A stretch of DNA of 64,000 bases from Liquorilactobacillus sicerae (lineage in GTDB: Bacteria; Bacillota; Bacilli; Lactobacillales; Lactobacillaceae). Shown here one piece after another: positions 51,266 through 59,439 of this stretch. The stretch spans positions 62,001 to 126,000 of the forward strand of contig NZ_JAHAVQ010000001.1 in NCBI RefSeq assembly GCF_029916425.1, in the 5' to 3' direction. Each line of letters opens with the position of its first letter. Within the stretch, counting starts at the first letter, position 1. The notes under the pieces were generated by a model, which was not told where the DNA came from, made no database searches, and saw nothing but the letters and a program-made list of their open reading frames with translations. The position numbers and the translations under genes are program-made.

Positions 51266-51823
51266 TTAAGCGTAATCAATCGGATTTGCCTGTAATGGCG
51301 GATATTCATCCATTTGTTTATCACGATAATCCCACCATTCATCCGAATAACCAACAAATCCGGCTGCTAACATAGCCTGATTTAATAACTGATAGTTTTT
51401 TTCTTGAAGAGCGGTTCGGGGATAATTTCGGTGGGCCTTTTTTGAAAAATCATCAAAGCCGCTTTGCATTGTTAATTCATTTCCTACTAAATCAGTTAAA
51501 GTTAAGTCAAAGGTCACCCCTTTTTGGTGACTGAAGTTTGGATCGGGTTGAGCAACAAAGGTTGGGTCAGGATGAACCTGGAAAAGCTTTTTTTGGGCAG
51601 TTACTGGACGAAAGGCATCCCAAATTTTGATTCGATAGCCAGCTGACAATAATTTCTGACTAGCTTGAGCTAACTTTTTAGCGGTACCAGTTCGGGCGAT
51701 AGCAATCTTAAAATCATAAATCACTTGATGAGTAAAGTTATTAGGAGTTGCATAGCGTAAATCAACAATAATTGTTGGGGCTAATTTTTGAACGTTGGTA
51801 AAACCTAAATCTGTTTTTTGCAT
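51266..51823 (-). CDS. VanX/Ddp-type D-Ala-D-Ala dipeptidase
   Basis: 185 residues of the M15D peptidase fold. Catalytic and metal positions can be matched to VanX: R72 (WDAFRP), H99 and D106 in SHQKGVTFD, E162 in DEWWD. The third zinc ligand, usually His in EWWH, is Asp here (D165, EWWDY). The family hydrolyses D-Ala-D-Ala dipeptide; in lactobacilli, many of which build D-Ala-D-Lac wall precursors, related enzymes (Aad) are known. Whether Asp supports zinc binding is open. A plain AGGAAAG-type site precedes the ATG, 14 bases after the upstream gene. Confidence 0.85.
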   Translation of the reverse strand: MQKTDLGFTNVQKLAPTIIVDLRYATPNNFTHQVIYDFKIAIARTGTAKKLAQASQKLLSAGYRIKIWDAFRPVTAQKKLFQVHPDPTFVAQPDPNFSHQKGVTFDLTLTDLVGNELTMQSGFDDFSKKAHRNYPRTALQEKNYQLLNQAMLAAGFVGYSDEWWDYRDKQMDEYPPLQANPIDYA

Positions 51824-51837
51824 AACTTTCCTCTTTT

Positions 51838-52296
51838 TTAAATGGCTTGGAAGACCCTCGTATATTGACTATTTAAAAACTCTGCTTTAGACTCCCAAAA
51901 AGAACTCTGATTTTTCCAATGGTGATAATCTTTTAGATTTTGCCAACTAGAAATAATTACGAATTCAAAATCATGTTGTGACTGCTGCCCTAAAAGATAA
52001 TTATTTAAATTGTCTAACAAGATTCTTTTCAACTGTTGAAACTCTTTTTGCTCAATTGTATTGAGTTTGAAGTAGTCGAAACAATAAAGACTCTTTTCCA
52101 GCCAAACGAACTTTTGCTCAATTACTTGGTAACTTAGACCTGCTTTAAAGATTGTTGGTAAGTCAGAAAAATCAAATAACATCAAATTTTCTTCATTCGT
52201 CAACGAAATAAGCAGTTTCAACTGGCGTTCTGGATGAGCTATAATAATTTGCTTCAAAATATTTTCTGACCCAAAAGTCAAATTAAAATTTTTCAT
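51838..52296 (-). CDS. Antibiotic-biosynthesis-monooxygenase-like protein (HmoB/TRAP-like)
   Basis: 152 residues. The C-terminal third (FEFVIISSWQNLKDYHHWKNQSSFWE) resembles the ABM dimeric ferredoxin-like fold seen in heme monooxygenases HmoA/HmoB and in staphylococcal TRAP, where a similar W-x-N...Y-x-x-W-K pattern occurs. The first half is not recognisable. No heme pocket can be confirmed by eye. It is probably cotranscribed with the VanX-like gene 14 bases downstream. Confidence 0.5.
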   Translation of the reverse strand: MKNFNLTFGSENILKQIIIAHPERQLKLLISLTNEENLMLFDFSDLPTIFKAGLSYQVIEQKFVWLEKSLYCFDYFKLNTIEQKEFQQLKRILLDNLNNYLLGQQSQHDFEFVIISSWQNLKDYHHWKNQSSFWESKAEFLNSQYTRVFQAI

Positions 52297-52347
52297 TAAA
52301 TTTCATCTCCAACCTGCGCAAACGCTTTAGTACTATGCTATACTCTG

Positions 52348-52376
52348 ATTATAGTTTAATTGAGTTTAAAGACCAA
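52348..52376 (-). promoter_or_regulatory. Sigma-A promoter of the ABM-like/VanX-like unit
   Basis: On the minus strand TTGGTC, 17 bases, TATAAT, ending about 52 bases before the ABM-like start. Confidence 0.5.
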
Positions 52377-52730
52377 TTATTTTGAAACTTGTTAGTTGAT
52401 AAGTTTGATGAAACCTTTAGGGAACATAACTTTTGAATCCGATTACAGGAACTGGATGGATCATTTAAGCAATCACAACCCACCAAAAAAGTTACAATCA
52501 GTCGATTAAAAAAAGTCATAAATAATTTTTTAAATCAGTATAACTTATACTTAACAGAATATTTTTCTTATGTGTATTATAATCAACCATAGACTCCAAA
52601 AATGATTTCACTTTGATTTTCATGCTAGCTAAGGGTTTATAAATACTTTTATCACAAACTTTAAAAAAGAATTTGTCTTTTTTAAAAATAAAGGTATCAA
52701 TTTTTTGAAACAAGTAGTATAATAAGCTTG
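52377..52730. other. AT-rich spacer with no supported gene
   Basis: About 350 bases between divergent units. The longest frame (73 residues, minus strand, 52516-52737) has no ribosome binding site and no recognisable composition. A short plus-strand stretch around 52430-52508 reads as a protein-like tail (ESDYRNWMDHLSNHNPPKK, then LQSVD and a stop) without a start, possibly the end of a decayed gene. A TATAAT at about 52718 may serve spx. Confidence 0.4.
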
Positions 52731-52778
52731 TAGGCAATGTTAATTGTTAGCTGGTTCAATCTAAAGGAGCGAAAAAAT

Positions 52779-53177
52779 ATGGTTACTCTATATACATCAC
52801 CAAGTTGCACTTCTTGTCGTAAAGCACGGGCGTGGTTGAAGGAACACAATATTCCTTTCAAAGAGCGTAATATTTTTTCCGAACCGTTAAGCATTAATGA
52901 AATTAAACAAATTTTACAAATGACTGAAAATGGGACGGAAGAGATTATCTCCAAGCGCTCAAAAGCCTATCAAAAGTTGCATATTGATTTGGATGATATC
53001 CCATTACAAAAACTTTTTGAATTAGTCGAAAAAAATCCTGGTTTATTGAGAAGACCGATTATTATGGATGAAAAACGTTTGCAAGTTGGATATAACGAAG
53101 ATGAAATTCGGCGCTTCTTACCACGTGAAGTGCGAGCATTAGAATTGAAACGGATTCAGCAAATGGCGGGAATTTAA
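52779..53177 (+). CDS. spx: Redox-responsive transcription regulator Spx
   Basis: ArsC-fold protein that binds the RNA polymerase alpha subunit and directs the thiol-stress response; it is degraded by ClpXP with adaptor SpxH. 132 residues with the redox CxxC ([13 protein letters not shown]) at the N-terminus, the [20 protein letters not shown] block and a basic tail. ATG 52779 follows AAAGGAG. It opens the spx-mecA-coiA-spxH block, and its protease clpP is in the same window. Confidence 0.95.
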   Translation: MVTLYTSPSCTSCRKARAWLKEHNIPFKERNIFSEPLSINEIKQILQMTENGTEEIISKRSKAYQKLHIDLDDIPLQKLFELVEKNPGLLRRPIIMDEKRLQVGYNEDEIRRFLPREVRALELKRIQQMAGI

Positions 53178-53214
53178 TTTACACTTTTTGGAATGTAACG
53201 TAAAGTTTTAGTGA

Positions 53215-53245
53215 AAAACTGCTAGATTGATGCTAGCAGTTTTTT
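53215..53245 (+). terminator. Intrinsic terminator of spx
   Basis: AAAACTGCTAG and CTAGCAGTTTT pair perfectly around a 7-base loop, followed by T. Confidence 0.9.
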
Positions 53246-53359
53246 GATTATAAAAACTTTCTTTAGATTGCTTAATAATTTTGAGTTAAGAGCTTTACAA
53301 TTTTCAAATTTTAGTTATTATAAAGCGAGAGGGTGCTTCGGAAAGGTGGTTGACCGGAA

Positions 53360-54076
53360 ATGGAAATGGAAAAAATCAATGACAATACCATTCGTGTTTT
53401 ACTTGAAAATGAAGATTTGAACGAGCGCGGAATTACTGTTCTTGATTTGCTGGGGAACCATAAAGAAATTGAAAACTTCTTTTATAGTATTTTAGAAGAG
53501 GTTGATGTGGATCATGAGTTTCGAGAAAATGAAGCAGTTACTTTTCAGTTATTGCCAAGTCGTAATGGGCTTGAGTTATTTATCAGTAAAGCAACAACTA
53601 AAGAAAATAAAAAGAAGGATTCACAGGCTAGTGGTGATGACGATGTTAGTTTCTCATTAGTTAATGACCAGACTTTGTCAGATTATCTTAAAAATGGTGG
53701 TTTAAATATTTTAAAAAATGAGCATGAAACAGCAATTAAGGATGATGGGGATGGAGTTTCTGGATATATAGATGACCAAAACTTTAAACGTCAGCATTAT
53801 GTCTTTGCGTTTGCAGATTTTGAAGATTTTGTTCAGTTGGCTAAAGCTTTAAAAACCGATGAACTTGGCTCCAGTTTGTATTTATTGAATCAGACTCTTT
53901 ATTTAGACGTTGTTTTCTTTACTGAACAAATTGAAGAAGCTGAAATTTACGATATTTTAGCAGTTTTAGAGGAATTTGGAAAACATGTCAGTCTTGAACA
54001 TGATGTTTTGGAAGAACGTGGAAAATGTTTGCTTAAGTCTTCAGCATTTGAACTGGCGCGTTACTATTTTAAATAG
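53360..54076 (+). CDS. mecA: Adapter protein MecA
   Basis: Adapter that delivers substrates such as ComK/ComX or misfolded proteins to ClpC. 238 residues: an N-terminal substrate-binding part (MEKINDNTIRVLLENEDLNERGI, a signature of the family), an acidic/charged linker (about 85-125) and a C-terminal ClpC-binding domain (YVFAFADFEDFVQLAKAL). The ribosome binding site GAAAGGTGG lies 10 bases before ATG 53360; ATG 53366 is an alternative. Own terminators on both sides make it a single-gene unit. Confidence 0.93.
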   Translation: MEMEKINDNTIRVLLENEDLNERGITVLDLLGNHKEIENFFYSILEEVDVDHEFRENEAVTFQLLPSRNGLELFISKATTKENKKKDSQASGDDDVSFSLVNDQTLSDYLKNGGLNILKNEHETAIKDDGDGVSGYIDDQNFKRQHYVFAFADFEDFVQLAKALKTDELGSSLYLLNQTLYLDVVFFTEQIEEAEIYDILAVLEEFGKHVSLEHDVLEERGKCLLKSSAFELARYYFK

Positions 54077-54105
54077 GTAAACTGAATAAGCTTTTGAAGC
54101 AGGTA

Positions 54106-54136
54106 AGTAGTTGCAATAAATTTGCAGCTGCTTTTT
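54106..54136 (+). terminator. Intrinsic terminator of mecA
   Basis: AGTAGTTGCAA pairs with TTGCAGCTGCT (11 pairs, three G-U or similar), followed by TTTT. Confidence 0.8.
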
Positions 54137-54181
54137 AGTCTCGTGGAAAGTAATTGACGTAATTAATAATGAGGTGGTCAT

Positions 54182-55165
54182 ATGTTAATTGCAGAAAATT
54201 CAGCCGGTAACAAGGTAACTGCTTTTGAAGCTTTAAATTCAGCTAATCAACAATTTTCTTGCCCAATCTGCCATGGAATGGTGATTTTAAAAAAAGGTGA
54301 ATTGAGAATCCCACATTTTGCGCACTATCATCAATGTCCTCTGCATGAAGAAGGAGAGACAGTTGAGCATTTAGCGGGAAAAATAAAGTTATTAGCAAAT
54401 TTTTCGCAAGCCGGTTATTATTGTAAGTTAGAAGTTTATTTGTCAAAAATAAAGCAACGACCTGACTTGTTAGTGGATTTGAACGGCAAATTATTAGCTG
54501 TTGAATTTCAGTGTGCACCACTTAAACTAGCAACCTTTAAACAACGAACGCTCGGTTATGTAAATCAGGGACTAAGATACTGGTGGATCCTTGGCAAGCG
54601 CCATTTTCCCAAGAAAAGAATGACGCAACAAATTGCTCAATTTATGAAATGGCATTCAAATCTGGGCTTTTACTTAATTTACTATCTTTTCGATCAAGGA
54701 GTTTTTGTACTTATTTATCAAATCAAACAACCTGATTTTTTGAATTTACAGTACCGTTGCTTCCAGACAGCTAGTCTTCTAAAATTACAAAAGTTTATGA
54801 GGACACTGTCGAAACCATTAAAACTATCATCGCAAGCGCGCCAACGTCAACAAAAAAATTTTTTAAAAGCTTGTTCATATTGCCAAGGAAACTTGTTTCA
54901 GGAACAGATGGCTTGGTATCAACAAAAGATAATTTTTAGAAATTTGGGAGCAAAGTTGTTACTGTTTTCCCTTAACTATCCACTTTTTATCAGCAAACAA
55001 CTTATTTGGCAAAGCCAGTTTTTGCGAAATAACTATCAAAGCCCCAAACAGCCGGAAGCTTTGAAGTTGATTACTTGGCAGATTTATCAACTACCCTTGC
55101 TAGATGCCTGGCCTTTTGTAAAGCAAAGCCAAAATTATTTTTTTTTTGAAAGCTCGGCAGCTTAG
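54182..55165 (+). CDS. coiA: Competence protein CoiA
   Basis: 327 residues. CoiA proteins are induced in competence and have an N-terminal zinc-finger-like segment (FSCPICHGMVILKKG...HFAHYHQC) and a nuclease-like central region (RPDLLVDLNGKLLAVEFQ, with the D...E-x-Q pattern of restriction-endonuclease folds), believed to process incoming DNA before recombination. Both are present. The C-terminal half is poorly conserved and rich in Lys, Gln and aromatics. ATG follows GAGGTGG. Confidence 0.9.
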   Translation: MLIAENSAGNKVTAFEALNSANQQFSCPICHGMVILKKGELRIPHFAHYHQCPLHEEGETVEHLAGKIKLLANFSQAGYYCKLEVYLSKIKQRPDLLVDLNGKLLAVEFQCAPLKLATFKQRTLGYVNQGLRYWWILGKRHFPKKRMTQQIAQFMKWHSNLGFYLIYYLFDQGVFVLIYQIKQPDFLNLQYRCFQTASLLKLQKFMRTLSKPLKLSSQARQRQQKNFLKACSYCQGNLFQEQMAWYQQKIIFRNLGAKLLLFSLNYPLFISKQLIWQSQFLRNNYQSPKQPEALKLITWQIYQLPLLDAWPFVKQSQNYFFFESSAA

Positions 55166-55188
55166 ACTAACAAAATACACAATATAAA

Positions 55189-55230
55189 AAGCTTTTCATT
55201 TATTAAACATCTCTAATAAATGAAAAGCTT
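55189..55230 (-). terminator. Intrinsic terminator of spxH (17-bp perfect inverted repeat)
   Basis: AAGCTTTTCATTTATTA and its exact complement flank an 8-base loop. On the minus strand it ends in AAGCTTTTTATATT, a U-rich tail; on the plus strand there is no U-run, so coiA termination is less certain. Confidence 0.8.
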
Positions 55231-55235
55231 CATAA

Positions 55236-55862
55236 TCATAAAGTATGCAAATGAGGAATGTTTTGATTTTTAGAATTGCTCTGGTTGATTAAAAGATCGT
55301 TAAATCTTCCGTTGCATAAATCTTCTAATAACTGATAGGAATTGCACTCCGTTAAAGAAACACCGCAATCAATTCCCTTCAGATTGTAAATTACAATTGT
55401 CGGATAATTGCGAACTTTCATTTCAGCGGCCATTTGCAGATCTTGGCGAAATGAATTAGCTGTAAAATTTGAACGACGATCATTAGTGAACATTTCCCAA
55501 TCAAGGTGACTATTGGCGGCAATTTGTTGAACAAGTTTATCGCAGTAAGAAACGTTATTTTCAAATATTTCTTGCTGTAGGCTTAACAAAAACTCACGAC
55601 CGTGTTTTTTTCCTTGAAATAAAGCAGCTTTGTAATCTAGCGATGCTTGATAAGCTTTTTGAAAAAGTCGATTCCGCAAATTTAAATTATTCAACGGTAA
55701 AGAATTTTCCACCATCATTGAGGAAATCGTTTCAAGATTGATAAAGGGTATGAAGCAAAATTTAAGTCGATCTTTTAGAGCCTCAGCTAACCTTAAGATA
55801 TTTTGTTCTGAATTAAAACAGCTGGTGCCAATTGGATTGATAAAGAGATATAATTCTAACAC
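55236..55862 (-). CDS. spxH: ClpXP adaptor SpxH (YjbH), DsbA-like
   Basis: 208 residues of the DsbA/thioredoxin-like YjbH group, which binds Spx and speeds its ClpXP degradation. Visible: LYLFINPIGTSCFNSEQNILRL at the start, a helical middle region, and the cis-Pro loop MKVRNYPTIVIYN. The redox CxxC of the fold is reduced to a single Cys (GTSC). GTG start at 55862 after GGGG. It is transcribed opposite to spx, mecA and coiA, whereas in B. subtilis all lie in the same neighbourhood. Confidence 0.85.
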   Translation of the reverse strand: MLELYLFINPIGTSCFNSEQNILRLAEALKDRLKFCFIPFINLETISSMMVENSLPLNNLNLRNRLFQKAYQASLDYKAALFQGKKHGREFLLSLQQEIFENNVSYCDKLVQQIAANSHLDWEMFTNDRRSNFTANSFRQDLQMAAEMKVRNYPTIVIYNLKGIDCGVSLTECNSYQLLEDLCNGRFNDLLINQSNSKNQNIPHLHTL

Positions 55863-56062
55863 CGTTTTTCCCCCATTAAGATTAAATGCGATGATTTTTT
55901 TGAGCTACTTATAGCTTAACAAATAAAAAAAATTTTTCAATGATTCTGATTTACAATTTCTTTTCATTTCTAAAAGGGGCATTATTTAAAACAGTATGGT
56001 AAACTATGGGTGCAATGTAAAACAGACTTCAAGTAGTTAGTTTGAATTAGAAGAGGTTATTT

Positions 56063-56869
56063 ATGAAAGTCGCAATTTATGCAAATGAGGGCTGCCGTTC
56101 GACGGTAATTAGTCAACGTCTTAAAAAAAAGTTTGCCGATACTCATTTTGTTTATGACGAAAAAAATCCAGATATTGTCGTTACAGTTGGTGGCGATGGA
56201 ACGTTGCTTTCTGCTTTTCATAAGTATGCAGCAATTATTGACACAGTCCGTTTTGTGAGTGTCCATACTGGTCATTTAGGCTTTTATACTGATTGGCGCG
56301 AAGATGAAATCGATGATTTAGTTATCAGTTTACAATCGGATAATGGTCAAGCTGTCAGTTATCCATTACTAGATATTCGAGTTAAGTATCAAGGGTCAGT
56401 TAAAGCTGTTAATTATTTGGCTTTAAATGAATCCACTTTAAAGAGAAACAGTGCCACAATGGTCACAGATGTTTACATTGGCGGTGAATTTTTTGAAAAG
56501 TTTCGTGGAGACGGGCTTTGCATTTCAACCCCGACTGGGTCGACAGCTTATAACAAATCACTAGGAGGTGCAGTGATTCATCCTAATTTGAAAGTCTTGC
56601 AAGTTACTGAGATCAGCTCAATCAATAATCGAATATTTCGGACATTAAGCTCACCAATGATCATTGCTCCTAGTGATTGGATAACCTTGGTCCCAGATCG
56701 CCAGTCCGATTATATCTTAACTGTTGATCAGGATACTTTTCATGGAAAACAGATTGAACAGATTAGATATAAAATTTCTAAAAAGAGTATTCATTTTGCT
56801 AAATATCGGCATATGCAATTTTGGAGACGAGTTCAGGATGCATTTATCGGCAATGAATTTGGAAATTAA
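56063..56869 (+). CDS. nadK: NAD kinase
   Basis: Phosphorylates NAD to NADP. 268 residues with the catalytic [13 protein letters not shown] and the NAD-binding [12 protein letters not shown]. It resembles the single-domain Gram-positive type. GAGG lies before the ATG. Its end overlaps the pseudouridine synthase gene, as in the Bacillus nadK-rluD pair. Confidence 0.96.
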   Translation: MKVAIYANEGCRSTVISQRLKKKFADTHFVYDEKNPDIVVTVGGDGTLLSAFHKYAAIIDTVRFVSVHTGHLGFYTDWREDEIDDLVISLQSDNGQAVSYPLLDIRVKYQGSVKAVNYLALNESTLKRNSATMVTDVYIGGEFFEKFRGDGLCISTPTGSTAYNKSLGGAVIHPNLKVLQVTEISSINNRIFRTLSSPMIIAPSDWITLVPDRQSDYILTVDQDTFHGKQIEQIRYKISKKSIHFAKYRHMQFWRRVQDAFIGNEFGN

Positions 56870-57746
56870 TTGGACCAACCAACAGCCACAAAAATTTAAA
56901 ATTAAAAGTTTTCTTAAGCATCACGGTGTTTCGCGGCGTTTGTTGACGGCTGTCAGACATCACGGTGGACGATTATTATTAAATGGTCGAAATTGTCGAA
57001 AAATCGACTGCATTTCTCCGGGAGATCAGTTGACGCTTGGATTGCCAGCGGAACATTCACCGAATCTCCAGCCATCATTTGTTCCAATTGAGGTTTGTTA
57101 CGAGGATCGTGATTATTTAGTCATCAATAAACCAGCTCGAGTAGCCTCGATTCCTTCACCGCTTCATCCAAATGATTCATTAGTCAATCGGATTTGGGGG
57201 TATTATCAGATTCGTCAATACCAAAATATTATCCCGCATATTGTTACCAGGCTTGATCGTGATACATCTGGGTTGGTGTTGATTGCTAAGCATCGTTTTG
57301 CGCATGCGTTGTTAAATGATTCGTTGAAAGTTAAAGTTCAAAAAGATTATGCTGCTATTTTGATGGGCAAGATTCACCGTTCTCATTTGTTGATTGCTCT
57401 TCCCTTGACCAGGGATCCTAATTCGTTGATCAAACGTCAAGTAGCTGAAAACGATGGTCAAACGGCAGTGACGGAATTGTGGTTGGAACAAAACTTTGCA
57501 CAAGTTGCTTTTTGTCATTTGCGGTTACATACTGGCCGAACGCATCAAATTAGAGTTCATTGTGCTTATTTAGGCCACCCGTTAATCGGTGATACTTTGT
57601 ATGGCGGAAAAATTAATCAAGTAGTGCAACGGCAAGCTTTACACTGTTATCATTTAAAATTTCGACAGCCATTAAGTAATAAGCTGATTGAAATAACTTG
57701 TCAACTTCCGAAAGACATGAAAAAATATTTGCTGGAGCAGGGTTAG
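56838..57746 (+). CDS. RluA-family pseudouridine synthase
   Basis: Modifies uridines in rRNA or tRNA. About 302 residues: an N-terminal S4-like RNA-binding segment ([26 protein letters not shown]) and the catalytic domain with [14 protein letters not shown], whose Asp is the nucleophile, and [15 protein letters not shown] 56838 or 56853 could be the start; both lie inside the end of nadK and neither has a strong site. The frame opens earlier (56724) but family proteins do not extend there. Target bases are unknown. Confidence 0.9.
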   Translation: MHLSAMNLEINWTNQQPQKFKIKSFLKHHGVSRRLLTAVRHHGGRLLLNGRNCRKIDCISPGDQLTLGLPAEHSPNLQPSFVPIEVCYEDRDYLVINKPARVASIPSPLHPNDSLVNRIWGYYQIRQYQNIIPHIVTRLDRDTSGLVLIAKHRFAHALLNDSLKVKVQKDYAAILMGKIHRSHLLIALPLTRDPNSLIKRQVAENDGQTAVTELWLEQNFAQVAFCHLRLHTGRTHQIRVHCAYLGHPLIGDTLYGGKINQVVQRQALHCYHLKFRQPLSNKLIEITCQLPKDMKKYLLEQG

Positions 57747-57757
57747 AAGGATTAAAA

Positions 57758-59125
57758 ATGACGGAAGTAAAAAATAACAATCAAATTAAACAAAATAAAT
57801 TTGCTAAATTACTTGATAGCCAATCAGCTACTCGTTTTCAGCAGATTTTTTTAAAATTACACGTTTATCAGCAGGCACAAATAATTACTGAACTAGATTT
57901 GCGGCAACGGCAGCGTTTATATCGTTATCTAACAGCTCATGAAGTAGCTGAGGCATTTAACGAACTTGAAGATAAAGCTGCTGGTGCGAAATATATGGCT
58001 GAAATGACGCCTAAGTATGCGGCTAAAGTGATTTCATCCATGTATACTGATAATGTGGTCGACATTTTGGCAAATGCCCAACAAGAAGATTTGGGGCGGT
58101 ATCTTCATTTTTTGCCACCACAAAAAGCTGCTGAGATCAGGGAAATGCTTCATTATCAAGATAAAACTGCTGGTGCGATCATGGCAACTGAGTTTGTGTC
58201 GATTTTAGGTAATCAGACAGTTAAGTCAGCCATGCATGTCTTAAAGATCCAAGCAAAACAAGCAGAAACAATTTATTATGTTTATGTAGTTGATCAAGCG
58301 GAACAGTTGATTGGAATCGTGACTTTAAGAGATCTGTTGACTGCTTCAGATAATGCTTTGATCAGTGAAATCATGAGTTCACAAGTGATCTCGACTCGGG
58401 TTGACACTGACCAAGAAGAAGTAGCGCAAACCATTCGTGACTATAACTTTTTGGCATTACCAGTAGTTGATTTTGATAATAAATTAATTGGAATCATTAC
58501 GGTTGATGATGTGATTGATGTGATTGATGAGGAATCTGCAGAAGATTACTCTGGCTTAGCTGGTGTCGATATTGATGAAAATCCAGATAATCCTGTTATG
58601 GCAGCAATCAAGCGTCTGCCATGGTTGATAACTTTGCTTTTTTTGGGGATGTCTACTGCCTCCTTAATTTCACATTATGAAAGTTTAGTTAGTGAAGCCA
58701 GTATTTTAGCGGTCTTTATCTCTTCAATCACTGGAACGGCTGGGAATGCTGGTACCCAAAGCTTAGCAGTTGCTGTTAGACGTTTAGCGGATAAGGATGC
58801 TGATCATCGAGGTTTGTTAAGAATTATTTTTTCAGAATTGTTGACCGGATTGTTAATTGGTTTGATCACTGGCACAACGATTATGATTATTGTTGGAATT
58901 TGGAAACAGAATTTCATTTTAGGTATAGTGATCGGTTTAGCAATGATGTGTGCAATTATTGTTGCTAATTTAGCTGGAGCGTTGATCCCAATGTTAATGA
59001 ATAGACTAGGCGTCGATCCGGCAGTAGCTTCAGGTCCATTTATCTCGACACTTAGTGACTTGACCTCAGTTTTGATATATTTTAATATTGCGCAAATGTT
59101 TTTACGTTTCATTCTTAAACAATAA
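57758..59125 (+). CDS. mgtE: Magnesium transporter MgtE
   Basis: Mg2+ channel. About 455 residues with the cytosolic N domain (LDLRQRQRLYRYLTAHEVAEAF), two CBS domains (QDKTAGAIMATEFV onward; SEIMSSQVISTRVDT) that sense internal Mg2+, and five C-terminal helices including the pore segment SITGTAGNAGTQSLAVAVR. ATG 57758 follows AGAAGG. No M-box riboswitch is present because the gene starts 11 bases after the pseudouridine synthase gene. It ends the nadK unit. Confidence 0.94.
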   Translation: MTEVKNNNQIKQNKFAKLLDSQSATRFQQIFLKLHVYQQAQIITELDLRQRQRLYRYLTAHEVAEAFNELEDKAAGAKYMAEMTPKYAAKVISSMYTDNVVDILANAQQEDLGRYLHFLPPQKAAEIREMLHYQDKTAGAIMATEFVSILGNQTVKSAMHVLKIQAKQAETIYYVYVVDQAEQLIGIVTLRDLLTASDNALISEIMSSQVISTRVDTDQEEVAQTIRDYNFLALPVVDFDNKLIGIITVDDVIDVIDEESAEDYSGLAGVDIDENPDNPVMAAIKRLPWLITLLFLGMSTASLISHYESLVSEASILAVFISSITGTAGNAGTQSLAVAVRRLADKDADHRGLLRIIFSELLTGLLIGLITGTTIMIIVGIWKQNFILGIVIGLAMMCAIIVANLAGALIPMLMNRLGVDPAVASGPFISTLSDLTSVLIYFNIAQMFLRFILKQ

Positions 59126-59154
59126 CGTTTTTTTTTTGAAATTAAAATTAGGGC

Positions 59155-59183
59155 TTGACTTTGATTTTTAATCATGTTTTAAT
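59155..59183 (+). promoter_or_regulatory. Sigma-A promoter of the aromatic operon
   Basis: TTGACT (59155-59160), 17 bases, TTTAAT (59178-59183), 34 bases before the leader-peptide start. Confidence 0.65.
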
Positions 59184-59217
59184 AAAAATATCATAATTTT
59201 TAAAGAAGGAATTTTAA

Positions 59218-59277
59218 ATGTCAAATTTTACACAAACACAATTTTATTACTATTATGGCTTTACTTACTTTAAGTAA
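59218..59277 (+). CDS. Phe/Tyr-rich attenuation leader peptide
   Basis: A 19-residue frame, MSNFTQTQFYYYYGFTYFK, with AAGAAGGA 7 bases upstream. Nine of 19 residues are Phe (4) or Tyr (5), including a run FYYYY (codons 9-13). Its stop codon touches the first arm of a hairpin chain that ends in an intrinsic terminator before the aromatic operon. This is the layout of ribosome-mediated attenuation (as in the E. coli pheA leader, which is Phe-rich). Slow decoding when Phe or Tyr is scarce would decide which hairpins form. The composition is very unlikely by chance, but expression has not been shown. Confidence 0.85.
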   Translation: MSNFTQTQFYYYYGFTYFK

Positions 59278-59388
59278 AGTCCGTGTTTGTGTACTAGACA
59301 CGGACTGGGAGGTTCGTGTCTAGATGTGCAAAGACATTTTTGCCAGCTAGACTAAAAAATCTAGTTGGTAAACGGAGTTAGGCAAGGA
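59278..59388 (+). promoter_or_regulatory. Alternative-hairpin chain of the aromatic attenuator
   Basis: Arms: A 59278-59286 (AGTCCGTGT) pairs with B 59298-59306; B's CTAGACACG (59294-59302) can instead pair with C 59315-59323; C's GTCTAG can pair with arm 1 (CTAGAC, 59347-59352); arm 1 (59343-59351) can pair with arm 2 (59360-59368); arm 2 can pair with arm 3 (59389-59397), which would break the terminator. Each pairing excludes the next, giving a relay from the leader peptide to the terminator. Confidence 0.75.
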
Positions 59389-59423
59389 CCAACTAGATGT
59401 AAAAATCTAGTTGGCCTTTTTTT
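59389..59423 (+). terminator. Attenuator terminator of the aromatic operon
   Basis: CCAACTAGAT (59389-59398) and ATCTAGTTGG (59405-59414) form a ten-pair stem with a 6-base loop, followed by CC and seven T. It lies 16 bases before the first structural gene, and its 5' arm is the arm 3 that can be captured by arm 2. Confidence 0.88.
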
Positions 59424-59439
59424 ATAGGAGGTTTTTTAG

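Noticed and set aside
52516-52737. 73-residue minus-strand frame in the spx upstream spacer
   Set aside because: No ribosome binding site at its TTG start, AT-driven Phe/Lys/Leu composition, no family resemblance; overlaps the likely spx promoter.
59278-59423. T-box riboswitch before the aromatic operon
   Set aside because: No T-box motif (GGGTGGNACCGCG-like) or specifier loop; the Phe/Tyr leader peptide explains the terminator better.
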